Assembly (NCBI GenBank): GCA_021773055.1
Contig: JAJFKV010000002.1
Location: forward strand, 29,172-93,171
Direction of reading: 5' to 3'
Length of the DNA: 64,000 bases
Origin: Woeseiaceae bacterium
GTDB taxonomy: Bacteria > Pseudomonadota > Gammaproteobacteria > Steroidobacterales > Woeseiaceae
Part shown: positions 9,293 to 19,236 of the stretch, piece by piece
Position numbering within the stretch: position 1 is the first letter of the stretch
Layout of the letters: the number at the start of each line of letters is the position of its first letter
Position numbers and translations under genes: made by a program
The notes under the pieces: model-generated
Told to the model about the DNA's origin: nothing
Seen by the model: the letters and a program-made list of their open reading frames with translations, nothing else
Databases searched by the model: none

Positions 9293-11611
9293 ATGGCAAG
9301 AGCCACGAAAGCCAAACAGCCGGAAGCACGCCTGTCATCCCAGGTGCATCGAGCCTTGCGTGAGGGTGCGTTATACGTATTCGGCGCATTGGCGGTGATA
9401 CTTTGGTTCGCATTGTTCACCTATAGCCCGGCTGACCCCGGTCCGTTTCAGACCACGACCAGCGATACCGTCAGCAACGGCGTTGGGCGGGTCGGGGCAT
9501 GGGTTGCCGACCTGTTATTCACGGGCTTTGGCCGACCGGCCTATTTGTTCACGGTAATGGTCTTTTTCCTGGGCTGGATGCTGTATCGCGAGCAAAAAAC
9601 CCAGATCGAGCTGACCAAGCTCGACTTCGGGCTGCGCCTGGGTGGATTCGTAGCAACACTTGTGACGAGTTGCGCGCTGTCCAAACTGCATTTTTCAGGC
9701 GCCGGATTTAACGAATCGGCCGGCGGCATTATTGGCCAGGCATTTGGTGGCTGGCTGGAAGGCCTGATGAAATTACTGGGCGCAAGTACCCTGCTGTTTT
9801 TTCTCTGGGTTGCGTCGTTGTCGCTGTTTCTCGGCATCTCCTGGATTAATGTGATGGACCGAATCGGCCAATGGTCGTTGGTCGCCTTCGAAAAACTTCG
9901 ATTCAAAGTGGGTGAGTTGCGCGACAAAGCAGAAGGTCGACGCAGTGCGGCCGTGCGCCAGGACATTGTGAAAGTCGAGAAAAAGCTGAAGGCGAATCGG
10001 GCCAAACCAAGAATCGAACCCGTCTTGCCGACGTTGGAGCCCAGCGAACGGGCGGAAAAGGAACGGCAGGTACCATTGTTCGCTCCACCGGCCGCGGGAG
10101 AGCTGCCGCCACTGTCGTTGCTCGATGATCCACCCGAGCAAAAGATGGGGTACTCGAAGGAATCGCTGGAGGCGATGTCTCGGCTTGTCGAATTGAAACT
10201 CAAGGATTTCGGTATCGACGTAGAGGTGAGATCGGTTTCACCAGGGCCTGTTATTACGCGTTTTGAGCTCGACCCGGCGCCCGGCGTAAAAGTCAGCCAG
10301 ATTGCCAGTCTCTCCAAGGACCTGGCGAGATCATTGTCTGTAGTCAGTGTTCGAATCGTCGAAGTTATACCCGGCAAGTCATTTGTTGGGCTAGAGATTC
10401 CGAACGAAAACCGCCAGCTTGTCACGCTGGGTGAAATTCTGAAGTCGCGTGCATACGACGATCTCGCATCGCCACTTACGCTTGCGCTCGGCAAGGACAT
10501 CGGCGGGCACTCCGTGGTTGCCGATCTCGCACGCATGCCGCACTTGCTAATAGCAGGCACGACCGGCTCAGGTAAATCGGTCGGCATCAATGCGATGGTG
10601 CTCAGCATTCTTTACAAGACCCAGCCGGAGCATGTTCGGTTGATCATGATCGATCCGAAGATGCTTGAGCTATCTGTGTACGAAGGCATCCCACACCTGC
10701 TGGCGCCGGTTGTTACAGATATGAAGGAAGCAGCAAATTCACTGCGCTGGTGTGTTGCCGAAATGGATCGACGCTACCGGCTGATGTCTGCGCTCGGCGT
10801 ACGCAATATCGGCGGTTATAATCGCAAAGTACGCGACGCCATGGATGCCGGCGAGCCACTTAAAGATCCGATCTTCAAGCCGCCCGAGCTGTTTGACGAA
10901 GACAAACCGATCGAGCATCCGACGCTGCTGCCGTTGCCTTTCATCGTTGTGATTATCGATGAATTGGCTGACATGATGATGATTGTTGGCAAGAAGGTTG
11001 AGGAACTGATCGCGCGGCTGGCTCAAAAAGCGCGAGCATCAGGAATCCACATGATCCTCGCAACGCAGCGACCCTCCGTTGACGTAATCACGGGCCTGAT
11101 CAAGGCCAATGTGCCAACGCGCATAGCGTTTCAGGTATCGGCAAAAGTGGATTCGCGCACGATTCTCGATCAAATGGGCGCCGAGAATCTGCTCGGTCAT
11201 GGTGACATGCTGTACCTGCCGCCGGGCACGTCATTACCCGTTCGTGTGCACGGTGCATTCGTGGATGACAACGAAGTTCATGCAGTTGTTCGACACTTGA
11301 AGAAAAGTGCTCCACCACGGTATATCGAGGAAATTCTGGAGGGCCCCAGTGGTCCAACACCAGGACTGACCGGAATCGACAAAGCAAGTGATTACGAAGA
11401 TTCCGAGCAGGATGCGCTTTACGACCAGGCAGTACAAGTGGTGCTCGAAACTCGAAAGGCATCGATTTCCGGCGTGCAGCGACGCTTGAAGATCGGCTAC
11501 AATCGCGCCGCGAGAATGGTCGAGGCGATGGAAGCTGCAGGCATGGTTGGTCCACTGCAGTCCAATGGCTCACGAGAAATACTGGTCCCGACATCGGCAA
11601 GAGATGATTAG
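9293..11611 (+). CDS. ftsK: FtsK, septal DNA translocase
   Basis: 772 residues. Several membrane helices occupy roughly residues 30-190 and anchor the protein at the septum. A short charged linker (about 205-290) contrasts with the very long one of E. coli FtsK. The RecA-like motor has Walker [13 protein letters not shown] (about 422) and Walker [13 protein letters not shown] (about 550). The winged-helix gamma domain (about 700-765, ending near [14 protein letters not shown]) reads KOPS sites and activates XerD. The stop codon overlaps the start of lolA by 8 bp. Confidence 0.96.
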   Translation: MARATKAKQPEARLSSQVHRALREGALYVFGALAVILWFALFTYSPADPGPFQTTTSDTVSNGVGRVGAWVADLLFTGFGRPAYLFTVMVFFLGWMLYREQKTQIELTKLDFGLRLGGFVATLVTSCALSKLHFSGAGFNESAGGIIGQAFGGWLEGLMKLLGASTLLFFLWVASLSLFLGISWINVMDRIGQWSLVAFEKLRFKVGELRDKAEGRRSAAVRQDIVKVEKKLKANRAKPRIEPVLPTLEPSERAEKERQVPLFAPPAAGELPPLSLLDDPPEQKMGYSKESLEAMSRLVELKLKDFGIDVEVRSVSPGPVITRFELDPAPGVKVSQIASLSKDLARSLSVVSVRIVEVIPGKSFVGLEIPNENRQLVTLGEILKSRAYDDLASPLTLALGKDIGGHSVVADLARMPHLLIAGTTGSGKSVGINAMVLSILYKTQPEHVRLIMIDPKMLELSVYEGIPHLLAPVVTDMKEAANSLRWCVAEMDRRYRLMSALGVRNIGGYNRKVRDAMDAGEPLKDPIFKPPELFDEDKPIEHPTLLPLPFIVVIIDELADMMMIVGKKVEELIARLAQKARASGIHMILATQRPSVDVITGLIKANVPTRIAFQVSAKVDSRTILDQMGAENLLGHGDMLYLPPGTSLPVRVHGAFVDDNEVHAVVRHLKKSAPPRYIEEILEGPSGPTPGLTGIDKASDYEDSEQDALYDQAVQVVLETRKASISGVQRRLKIGYNRAARMVEAMEAAGMVGPLQSNGSREILVPTSARDD

Positions 11612-12263
11612 AAATACTATTTTCCTGTGCATGCTCGCATTGGCGACGAGCAGCACACAAGCGCAGTCGAGCATCGATGACCTTGGCGAGAAGCTTGTTA
11701 ACGATTTTCTGACCGAAGTCACCACTCTTGAGAGTCGCTTTGAGCAGTCGTTGATCGACGCAGAGGGCAGCATAATCGAGAGAACCAGTGGCACGCTTGA
11801 GATCGAGAGGCCGACCCGTTTTCGGTGGTCGTATGACGAACCGTATGAGCAATGGTTGGTTGCGGATGGCGTCAATATCTGGAGCTACGATCTTGATCTT
11901 GAGCAGGTCACGGTGAAACCGCAGGCAGAGGCGCTGGCGAACACCCCTGCGCTCCTGCTGGGTGGTGCGGAAGATGCGCTGGAGCAGTTCGATTTCGGCC
12001 CGACGACCGTTGAAGAAATAACGACCTGGGTTCGCCTGGATCCGAAAGACAAGGCCAGTGGATTCAATCGTGTGGAGCTTGGCTTCATCGACAACAAATT
12101 ACGCCGAATGGTGTTTTTCGACAACCTCGAGCAGACAACGCTGGTCGCACTTTACGACGTGACGGTGAATGAGCCGATTGCGGCCGATCGTTTCGAATTT
12201 CCGGTTCCTGACGGCGTCGATCTGGTTGGCACGCCGGCATCTGCCGATACTGCGATTCCCTAG
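11604..12263 (+). CDS. lolA: LolA, periplasmic lipoprotein carrier
   Basis: 220 residues from the ATG at 11604, chosen because it gives a clean signal peptide ([19 protein letters not shown]); longer starts lie inside ftsK. The mature part shows the LolA pattern of [13 protein letters not shown] and [21 protein letters not shown], leading into [12 protein letters not shown] strands of the open beta barrel. LolA takes lipoproteins released by LolCDE and passes them to LolB at the outer membrane. The ftsK-lolA-rarA-serS order is widely conserved. Confidence 0.95.
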   Translation: MIRNTIFLCMLALATSSTQAQSSIDDLGEKLVNDFLTEVTTLESRFEQSLIDAEGSIIERTSGTLEIERPTRFRWSYDEPYEQWLVADGVNIWSYDLDLEQVTVKPQAEALANTPALLLGGAEDALEQFDFGPTTVEEITTWVRLDPKDKASGFNRVELGFIDNKLRRMVFFDNLEQTTLVALYDVTVNEPIAADRFEFPVPDGVDLVGTPASADTAIP

Positions 12264-12674
12264 ATGTTGCCACTCCGGTATGCCAGACGCTGGCAGGTAG
12301 CCAGCCTGATTCTTCTTGTCCTTGTACTCGCTGCGACGATGATGCCGGCAGTGTGGTTCTGGGATGACAAAGTCAAGATGCTGTCCTGGTTTAGAGGTGT
12401 CGACAAATGGTCGCATGGCGTTACGTTTTTCGTATTGTCGCTGTGGTTCACAGGACTGTTTCACAAGCGCTCCTACTGGAAAATTGGTTTTGGCCTCCTG
12501 GCGTTCGGGCTCGTTATTGAGGCGTGCCAGCGACTGGTGAGCTATCGCACGGCTGAATGGCTGGACGTAGGCGCGGACGCAGCCGGTATCATCTTCGGTC
12601 TTGCGATCGGGGCGGTGGGCATTGGGGGTTGGTGTCTTCGCGCCGAGGATCGACTAGCCAAGCGCCGACATTGA
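12264..12674 (+). CDS. VanZ-like membrane protein
   Basis: 136 residues with three or four predicted membrane helices (about 13-31, 50-65, 75-92 and 105-125). The pattern DKWSHGVTFFVLSLWF and RTAEWLDVGADAAGIIFG matches the VanZ-like family, whose members occur in many membranes without a settled biochemical role. The ATG directly follows the lolA stop, and the stop overlaps the rarA start, so it is embedded in the operon. It is an extra gene relative to the usual lolA-rarA order. Confidence 0.75.
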   Translation: MLPLRYARRWQVASLILLVLVLAATMMPAVWFWDDKVKMLSWFRGVDKWSHGVTFFVLSLWFTGLFHKRSYWKIGFGLLAFGLVIEACQRLVSYRTAEWLDVGADAAGIIFGLAIGAVGIGGWCLRAEDRLAKRRH

Positions 12675-13999
12675 CTGACCTTTTTAGCAGCGAAACCGAC
12701 ATCGAACGTCCGCTGGCTGACCGGATGCGGCCTGCGGAGTTGTCCGAGTTTTATGGCCAGCGGCACCTGCTGGCGGACGGCAAGCCACTGCATCGGGCCA
12801 TAAGCCAGGGTCGCGCCCACTCAATGGTCTTCTGGGGCCCGCCTGGAACAGGCAAGACCACGCTCGCTCGGATGATCGCGGCGACGACAGAGTCACATTT
12901 CATTGCTTTGTCCGCAGTGATGGCGGGTGTTAAGGATGTGAGAACTGCGGTTGCCGAGGCTGAGCAACACCGGCAAATGCACAGCCGCAGTACGGTCCTG
13001 TTTCTCGACGAAGTACACCGCTTCAATAAATCCCAACAGGATGCGTTCTTGCCGTTTGTCGAGAACGGCACGCTAACGTTCATAGGTGCGACCACCGAGA
13101 ACCCTTCGTTTGAACTGAACAATGCATTGCTATCCCGCGCACGTGTTTACGTGCTGAAAATGCTCGCGATCGAGGATCTGGCCGACATTATTCGTAGGGC
13201 GCTACAGGATGAGGAACGCGGGCTCGCCAATGCGTATTCGATCAGCGATGCTTCGATTCAACTCATCGCGACTGCCGCCGATGGCGATGCGCGACGGTCT
13301 CTTAATCTATTGGAGCTGGCGGCGGATCTCAGCGGGGAGGGCGATATTACCGACGAGGTGGTCAAGGAAGTCGCCTCGGGCAGTCGCCGTCGCTTCGACA
13401 AGAAGGGTGAATATTTCTACGACCAGATTTCAGCCTTGCACAAGTCCATACGTGGCACGGATCCGGACGCTGCGCTGTACTGGCTGATGCGCATGCTGGA
13501 TGGTGGTTGTGATCCCTTATACATCGCGCGTCGCCTGATTCGAGTCGCCTCGGAAGACATCGGCAATGCGGATCCACGTAGCTTGCAGATGACACTGAAC
13601 GCCTGGGAGGCACAGGAACGTCTGGGTAGTCCGGAGGGAGAGCTGGCGATCGCACACGCGGTCGTTTATCTCGCATGTGCGCCAAAGAGCAATGCAGTTT
13701 ACGCAGCCGCGAAAGCGGCCATGGCAGATGCGCGGGAACAGGGTTCGCTGGAGGTGCCATTGCACCTTCGCAATGCACCGACAGGTCTGATGAAGGACCT
13801 CGGATACGGACAGGACTACCGTTATGCTCACGATGAGGACGATGGCTACGCCGCTGGCGAGAACTACTTTCCCGACGACATGAACCCGGTTAAGTATTAT
13901 CATCCCGTGCCACGTGGATTAGAGATTCGAATTCGCGAGAAGCTCGATGAAATTGAGCAACGAAACCGGGAAAACCCGCAGCGTAAGAAACCCAAATAG
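12671..13999 (+). CDS. rarA: RarA (MgsA), replication-associated AAA+ recombination protein
   Basis: 442 residues from TTG 12671, whose last two bases are the first two of the upstream TGA. This start gives the family N-terminus LTDLFSSETDIERPLADRM. Walker A is GPPGTGKTTLA, Walker B is TVLFLDEVHRFNKSQQDAF, and sensor 1 is GATTENPSFE. The C-terminal tetramerisation domain contains SALHKSIRGTDPDAALYW and YLACAPKSNAVY. RarA acts at stalled forks and single-strand gaps. A downstream ATG at 12725 would delete conserved residues. Confidence 0.95.
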   Translation: MTDLFSSETDIERPLADRMRPAELSEFYGQRHLLADGKPLHRAISQGRAHSMVFWGPPGTGKTTLARMIAATTESHFIALSAVMAGVKDVRTAVAEAEQHRQMHSRSTVLFLDEVHRFNKSQQDAFLPFVENGTLTFIGATTENPSFELNNALLSRARVYVLKMLAIEDLADIIRRALQDEERGLANAYSISDASIQLIATAADGDARRSLNLLELAADLSGEGDITDEVVKEVASGSRRRFDKKGEYFYDQISALHKSIRGTDPDAALYWLMRMLDGGCDPLYIARRLIRVASEDIGNADPRSLQMTLNAWEAQERLGSPEGELAIAHAVVYLACAPKSNAVYAAAKAAMADAREQGSLEVPLHLRNAPTGLMKDLGYGQDYRYAHDEDDGYAAGENYFPDDMNPVKYYHPVPRGLEIRIREKLDEIEQRNRENPQRKKPK

Positions 14000-15289
<1,290 letters not shown>

Positions 15290-15292
15290 CGG

Positions 15293-15332
15293 AAAAAGGA
15301 GTCAGACCCCTTTTGGGATCTGGCCCCTTTTT
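15293..15332 (+). terminator. Intrinsic terminator candidate after serS
   Basis: AAAAAGGAGTCAGA and TCTGGCCCCTTTTT form a 14-bp imperfect inverted repeat (12 of 14 paired) around a 12-nt spacer, ending in five T. The core resembles the AAAAAGGGGTCAGACCCC-type palindromes dispersed in many proteobacterial genomes, some beside REP-associated transposases; no transposase gene is present here. Confidence 0.65.
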
Positions 15333-15354
15333 GTTAATTGTTATGGGCGCTCGC

Positions 15355-16056
15355 TTAGTCGCGGCTCATGAACAATCGCAGGATGTAAAAAAACATCATT
15401 GCGATGGAAGCGAATAGAGCCATAGAGGCGGCAACGTATTTATCTTGCGGGTAGTGGTGCATGATATTAGACGTATCATACAAAACGGCGACTCCGGCGA
15501 AGCCGATCATACCCACAGAAAACCAGGTTCCCAGATTAAAACCTAGCGCCCATGACGCGACAATCAAGCCGATGGCGATAAAAAATCCCCACACCATGAC
15601 TCCGCGCAGGAATGAAAAATCCTTGCGTGTAATCATTACGGTCGCAATCAAAGCGGCACAGCCCAAGACAGTCACGATCGCAGCGTCCTCGATGATGTTG
15701 ACGCCTCGTTGCTGGCCATAAACTATGGCAAAACCAAGTATTGGTACGAACATGATTGCCCACAGCACAACGAATGCGGCAAAGGCTGCGTACTGAGCTG
15801 CTGTCGACTGGAGGCGATGCGCCATATGACCAGCAGCCCAGCTAAGCCCGATGAACCCGATCACCACAGCAAGTGGGCTTTGCATCATTACTGCGGCAAT
15901 ATTGCCGGCGACCCCAGAAGTAAACAGGTAGTACTCGACCGCGATAAGCGCAAAAATCGCGCCAACCACATGTGCATAGCATTTCCAGATAAATTCAGAC
16001 CGATCATCAACACTGAGCGATGAAACCGGTGCCATCTGATTAAGGTTGTCCTGCAT
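15355..16056 (-). CDS. Bax inhibitor-1 / YccA-family membrane protein
   Basis: 233 residues from ATG 16056, preceded by AAAGGAG at good spacing; longer starts lack a ribosome site. Seven hydrophobic helices fill residues about 30-230, and the C-terminal segment GFAGVAVLYDTSNIMHHYPQ carries the acidic residue pattern of BI-1 proteins. Bacterial members are pH-sensitive calcium leak channels or FtsH-interacting proteins (YccA). It follows the CsrA-like gene on the same strand by about 130 bp, so the link with flgMN may be positional only. Confidence 0.85.
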   Translation of the reverse strand: MQDNLNQMAPVSSLSVDDRSEFIWKCYAHVVGAIFALIAVEYYLFTSGVAGNIAAVMMQSPLAVVIGFIGLSWAAGHMAHRLQSTAAQYAAFAAFVVLWAIMFVPILGFAIVYGQQRGVNIIEDAAIVTVLGCAALIATVMITRKDFSFLRGVMVWGFFIAIGLIVASWALGFNLGTWFSVGMIGFAGVAVLYDTSNIMHHYPQDKYVAASMALFASIAMMFFYILRLFMSRD

Positions 16057-16185
16057 AGGTGAAGCTCCTTTGATCACGAAAATCGCGACTTTCAATAGAT
16101 CAGATACTAACACCAATCAGAAAATCCGGTGCAAACCTGTTGCCCGAAAAACGCGTAAAGGGGACTATTTTGAGGCGGGGCTTTT

Positions 16186-16389
16186 TCAGGAAACTGCCGC
16201 GTTCTTGCGCCAGATTGACAGTTGGGGCGGAGCTTGCACGCCCATCTTTATGCGGCTCTGGCCGGCTGCGAATATGGTGATCTCGATCGGACCGTCGCTG
16301 AACAAGTCGGCCAGCGTCATGTTCGGGTCTATGTTATCTGCCGGTCGAATCAAGATGGATTCGGCGTCGCGTCGGCTTACGATTAGCAT
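16186..16389 (-). CDS. Divergent CsrA-like RNA-binding regulator
   Basis: 67 residues beginning MLIVSRRDAESILI. These align with beta-1 and beta-2 of CsrA and keep Arg6, Arg7 and Glu10. The second half, IEITIFAAGQSRIKMGVQAP followed by PQLSIWR, matches beta-3 to beta-5, including the Gly-Val-x-Ala-Pro turn and the RNA-binding Arg. About 18 extra residues (DNIDPNMTLADLFSDGP) sit between the halves, where canonical CsrA has a tight turn. GGAGGA lies 9 nt before the ATG. It lies 30 bp downstream of flgN, probably in the same sigma-28 operon. Function is inferred from fold only. Confidence 0.72.
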   Translation of the reverse strand: MLIVSRRDAESILIRPADNIDPNMTLADLFSDGPIEITIFAAGQSRIKMGVQAPPQLSIWRKNAAVS

Positions 16390-16419
16390 GTCGTCGATTC
16401 CTCCAGTACAAGCTTGCTG

Positions 16420-16911
16420 TCAGGCTTCAACAATCGTTCGGCCTGCAGCGGAGCTCGTTGCAGAGCCTGCCGGCGCATACGTGCTGTCATTGTTTTGCTC
16501 GCCCCGCAATACAGACAGTCCGTCAAGGACCTGGCGGCGACGCAAGTGAATAATGGCACCATTAGTCCTGTTGATCTGGTCACATTCGCTGGCTATGACT
16601 TGCAATTGCTGCCACGCGCTGGTGATTTCAAGATCGTCATCGCACCAGTCGGCCAGGGCGTCGATATTGTCCGGATCGTTGCCAAACCCTGCTTGCTCGC
16701 TCACTTCGCCGCGGTTCTTGTTCAATTCGGCCATCTTGCTCACCAAAGCCAGTTTCGAGCTGGCAGCCGTATTCAGCGATTCGGTATCACGCTGTTCCAG
16801 GGCTTCTCGTTCCTCGACCAGAATATCCTTCAAGTCGTGTACGCAGCGAACACTGTCACCCAGGATCTTCACAATCCGGATGCGTGTATCGTCGGGTGAG
16901 GCGCAGCTCAC
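16420..16911 (-). CDS. flgN: FlgN, export chaperone for hook-filament junction proteins
   Basis: 163 residues, helical, with the FlgN-like stretch DLKDILVEEREALEQRDTES and a C-terminal helix around RTNGAIIHLRRRQVLDGLSVL. FlgN keeps FlgK and FlgL unfolded before export. The flexible Ala/Ser-rich tail (about 145-163) is typical. It overlaps flgM by 4 bp (ATGA), so the anti-sigma factor and the chaperone are translationally coupled. Confidence 0.85.
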   Translation of the reverse strand: MSCASPDDTRIRIVKILGDSVRCVHDLKDILVEEREALEQRDTESLNTAASSKLALVSKMAELNKNRGEVSEQAGFGNDPDNIDALADWCDDDLEITSAWQQLQVIASECDQINRTNGAIIHLRRRQVLDGLSVLRGEQNNDSTYAPAGSATSSAAGRTIVEA

Positions 16912-17237
16912 TTGCCCAACTCCAGATCAGTGCGTAGCAACGCTTCGGCAATCTTGTCCGCATTGATCTCGTAGTTGCCATTTTCGATATCCGCTCGGAC
17001 AGCTGCGATTTTTGCATGATCGACGGCAGGTGCTTCAGCAAGCGACTTCTCGGTACGCTCAAGCAACTTGGCATTATCGGTCAGCTTCACCGTATCGGTG
17101 GCCTGGGAGCGTTCCTGCACATCCTGACGCGCCGCAGGTGAGCCAACGTCCAGCTTCTGCGTGCTTGATGTTTCACCTAATTTATCGCCAATTTTGTTGT
17201 GCATACCCTTATCTACCGGATAAATCGTATTCGACAT
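16908..17237 (-). CDS. flgM: FlgM, anti-sigma-28 factor
   Basis: 109 residues from ATG 17237, with GGAAG five nt upstream. The N-terminal half is polar and disordered-looking; the C-terminal half (VKLTDNAKLLERTEKSL, then AVRADIENGNYEINADKIAE) carries the helices that clamp FliA. FlgM holds FliA inactive until the hook is finished, then leaves through the flagellar export gate. A strong sigma-28 promoter stands upstream, giving the usual feedback loop. Confidence 0.93.
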   Translation of the reverse strand: MSNTIYPVDKGMHNKIGDKLGETSSTQKLDVGSPAARQDVQERSQATDTVKLTDNAKLLERTEKSLAEAPAVDHAKIAAVRADIENGNYEINADKIAEALLRTDLELGK

Positions 17238-17274
17238 AACTTCCAACCTCAACATTCATTGTTGCCTGACTTTA

Positions 17275-17301
17275 ATATCGGCCGTTCTCGGCTTAACTTT
17301 A
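17275..17301 (-). promoter_or_regulatory. Sigma-28 promoter of flgMN-csrA-like
   Basis: On the minus strand TAAAGTTA-N11-GCCGATAT matches the FliA consensus TAAAGTTT-N11-GCCGATAA at all but two positions. The end of the -10 element lies 37 bp before the flgM ATG. It lies between flgA and flgM, so flgM can be transcribed apart from sigma-54-driven flgA. Confidence 0.9.
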
Positions 17302-17327
17302 GCCCTGGCGTAAAGAAAATACGGTCA

Positions 17328-18185
17328 TTAATAGACCAGTATTTCCACGTGTTCGGGTGATCTCACGATTCCTTCGATTACCCGCTTGGATACTGTGTTT
17401 TCGACGCGAATTCGCTGGTTCTCAGCGCCGTCGCTGAGTGCCGTTCCCCTCATTTGTATATTTACCGCGTTGCCGTTCGCTACGATGGTGACGCTTTGGC
17501 CGCGCCGGATCATGATATTAGCCTTCAACATCGACGGTGTGATGACCCGTCCCGCCATCAACGAGTGTTTGAGTTGCTTGCCGACCAGACTGCCGGACCG
17601 CGACAGATAGCCGCCGACGAGGCGTGATACATCACGCGGCTCGGTGTTCACGTCTGCTGCGGAAAAGATATGTCCTGCGGGCAGCGATCGATTCGTGATC
17701 AATACCGTCTCGGTTACCATGACGTCTACCGGCACGTAAACCTTCCACGGATTACTGCCGTTGCATCGCACGCCCACTATGGTGCGACTGGTGATCTTGG
17801 CACCGCGCTGCTGGAACGCTTCCAGTTTCTCGGAGCATTGTGGTAAATGGAGCCTGCTATCGAGTCGTCCGGCCTGTGGCGAAATTCGCTCATCGCCATC
17901 ACCGGTGGCACTGCTGACGAAATTCTCAGCCGTTTTCCTAATGTCCTCGATCGCATGCCAGGCCGTGTTCGGGGCAGTAGCTGCCGACGCGGCGCTGCCA
18001 AGCAACAAAAGTACGGCGGCAACAGCATTTCCGAGTGGCGAGGAACCGTCAAACAAACGGCGAATCGCTGCAATTGGCGTCAAAAAGCCGACTAACCATG
18101 CCGCCAGGGCGCGCAATGGGGCTGCCGAATCTCCGTTGGATCCCGCATCCCGGCTACCCGCCCGGTGTGAATTTCTGAATCGCAT
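17328..18185 (-). CDS. flgA: FlgA, P-ring assembly chaperone
   Basis: 285 residues from ATG 18185, which has GGGAG five nt upstream; an ATG at 18197 adds four residues. The last 140 residues form the SAF/FlgA domain, with TVLITNRSLPAGHIFSAADV and GRVITPSMLKANIMIRRGQ. Export signal: a hydrophobic stretch AVAAVLLLLGSAASA ends near residue 75, preceded by an unusually long 45-60 residue N-terminal extension with a second hydrophobic patch. FlgA helps FlgI polymerise in the periplasm. It diverges from flgB. Confidence 0.9.
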   Translation of the reverse strand: MRFRNSHRAGSRDAGSNGDSAAPLRALAAWLVGFLTPIAAIRRLFDGSSPLGNAVAAVLLLLGSAASAATAPNTAWHAIEDIRKTAENFVSSATGDGDERISPQAGRLDSRLHLPQCSEKLEAFQQRGAKITSRTIVGVRCNGSNPWKVYVPVDVMVTETVLITNRSLPAGHIFSAADVNTEPRDVSRLVGGYLSRSGSLVGKQLKHSLMAGRVITPSMLKANIMIRRGQSVTIVANGNAVNIQMRGTALSDGAENQRIRVENTVSKRVIEGIVRSPEHVEILVY

Positions 18186-18218
18186 CGTGGCTCCCATTAA
18201 ATGTCTCTAGTGAACTAT

Positions 18219-18233
18219 GCAATTGGTATGCCA
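18219..18233 (-). promoter_or_regulatory. Sigma-54 promoter of flgA
   Basis: Minus-strand TGGCATA-CCAA-TTGC carries the invariant GG-N10-GC. A start about 12 nt after the -12 element would give a leader of some 20 nt before the flgA ATG. The element overlaps a 7-bp inverted repeat at 18222-18241. Confidence 0.75.
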
Positions 18234-18241
18234 GTACCAAT
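18222..18241. promoter_or_regulatory. Inverted repeat over the flgA -24/-12 region
   Basis: ATTGGTA (18222-18228) and TACCAAT (18235-18241) are perfect complements around 6 bp that contain part of the -24 element. A protein bound here would compete with sigma-54 polymerase at flgA. Whether it is an operator is inference. Confidence 0.4.
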
Positions 18242-18268
18242 GCGCGTCCTGAAAGGGGTGGTTGTGGC

Positions 18269-18301
18269 TTGCCGCAAGCGCGGCAAATTCTTGCCGCGCT
18301 T
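18269..18301. promoter_or_regulatory. Phased TTGCCGC heptamers, enhancer candidate between flgA and flgB
   Basis: TTGCCGC (18269), GCGGCAA (18280) and TTGCCGC (18291) alternate in orientation at exact 11-bp steps. The last two extend to an 11-bp perfect inverted repeat (AAGCGCGGCAA/TTGCCGCGCTT, 18276-18301). The cluster lies about 50 bp from the flgA -24 and about 50-80 bp from the flgB -24, where a bacterial enhancer-binding protein would sit. Binding by FleR or FleQ is inference. Confidence 0.5.
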
Positions 18302-18347
18302 CGGGATACCCGCTGACAAAGCCCATGCGTAGCCGGATTTAAAGTTC

Positions 18348-18362
18348 TGGCACGCGCTTTGC
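18348..18362 (+). promoter_or_regulatory. Sigma-54 promoter of the flgB operon
   Basis: TGGCACG-CGCT-TTGC is a perfect match to the TGGCACG-N4-TTGC consensus. A start about 12 nt downstream leaves a leader near 28 nt before flgB at 18402. It probably drives flgBCDEFGHIJ. Confidence 0.92.
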
Positions 18363-18401
18363 ATAGACATTGGCAGGACCTTCAATGGATTTACGAAGAC
18401 G

Positions 18402-18791
18402 ATGAAAATTCAGCCATTCGCACAGCATGAGCAAGCAGTGAAGTTTCGCGCGTTGCGGAACGAGGTCCTGTCCTCAAATATCGCGAATGCCGATACGCCG
18501 AACTACAAAGCTCGCGATATCGACTTCAAGAGTGTCCTCAAAGGAACACAGGCCACGCAGTTGCCGATGACAAAGACAAGCCAACTGCATCGCGATGCCT
18601 GGACCACCAACAAAATGGGTGCTGTGGTTCAGTACCGCATACCCATGCAATCGACGCTGGACGGAAATACGGTCGAAACAGATGTCGAGCAAGCCGCGTT
18701 CGCGGAGAACGCTGTCATGTATCGGGCCAGTCTGTCGTTTCTGGATGGACAGATTAAGGGCCTGCGCTTTGCAATCAGAGGTAGCGACTAA
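18402..18791 (+). CDS. flgB: FlgB, proximal rod protein
   Basis: 129 residues. The N-terminal rod signature LSSNIANADTPNYKARDIDF is present, and the C-terminal helix contains ENAVMYRASLSFLDGQIKGL. FlgB is the first rod subunit mounted on the MS-ring/FliE. It opens the long rod-hook operon directly behind a sigma-54 promoter, and its TAA overlaps the flgC ATG by one base. Confidence 0.95.
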   Translation: MKIQPFAQHEQAVKFRALRNEVLSSNIANADTPNYKARDIDFKSVLKGTQATQLPMTKTSQLHRDAWTTNKMGAVVQYRIPMQSTLDGNTVETDVEQAAFAENAVMYRASLSFLDGQIKGLRFAIRGSD

Positions 18792-19204
18792 TGTCACTTT
18801 TTAGTGTTTTCGATGTGGCGGGCAGCGGCATGAACGCGCAGTCCGTACGATTAAATGTAACCGCCAGCAACCTGGCCAACGCCGGTAGCACCAGTGGTGA
18901 TCCGAACAAAGTCTACCGTGCCCGGCAACCGGTTTTCGCGAGCTTTGGTGAAACCCTGAGCAATCAGACCGGTATCAGCGGTGTTCGACTTGAAGGCGTC
19001 ATTGAGAGCGACAAACCGCTCAATGTGATGTTCCAGCCGGATCATCCCGATGCAGACGAAAACGGCAATGTCTATGTCTCCAACGTCAACACCGTTGAAG
19101 AGATGGTCAACATGATGTCCGCATCACGTTCTTACCAGAACGGTGTGGAATTAATAAACACAAGCAAGGATCTGCTGTTGCAGACCCTGTCACTCGGTCG
19201 TTAG
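18791..19204 (+). CDS. flgC: FlgC, proximal rod protein
   Basis: 137 residues. N-terminal motif LNVTASNLANAGSTSGDPNK and C-terminal VEEMVNMMSASRSYQNGVELIN are typical of FlgC; the latter heptad-rich helix builds the rod D0 layer. It is coupled to flgB through TAATG. Confidence 0.96.
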   Translation: MSLFSVFDVAGSGMNAQSVRLNVTASNLANAGSTSGDPNKVYRARQPVFASFGETLSNQTGISGVRLEGVIESDKPLNVMFQPDHPDADENGNVYVSNVNTVEEMVNMMSASRSYQNGVELINTSKDLLLQTLSLGR

Positions 19205-19236
19205 ACCGTGATTGATGCAGAGACTCGGGAAAAACG

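Noticed and set aside
9541..10608. A 355-codon minus-strand frame opposite ftsK
   Set aside because: Ser/Arg-rich composition typical of an antisense reading of a coding sequence; ftsK is certain.
12557..12670. An earlier start for rarA at 12557
   Set aside because: It would lie wholly inside the VanZ-like gene and adds residues absent from RarA proteins.
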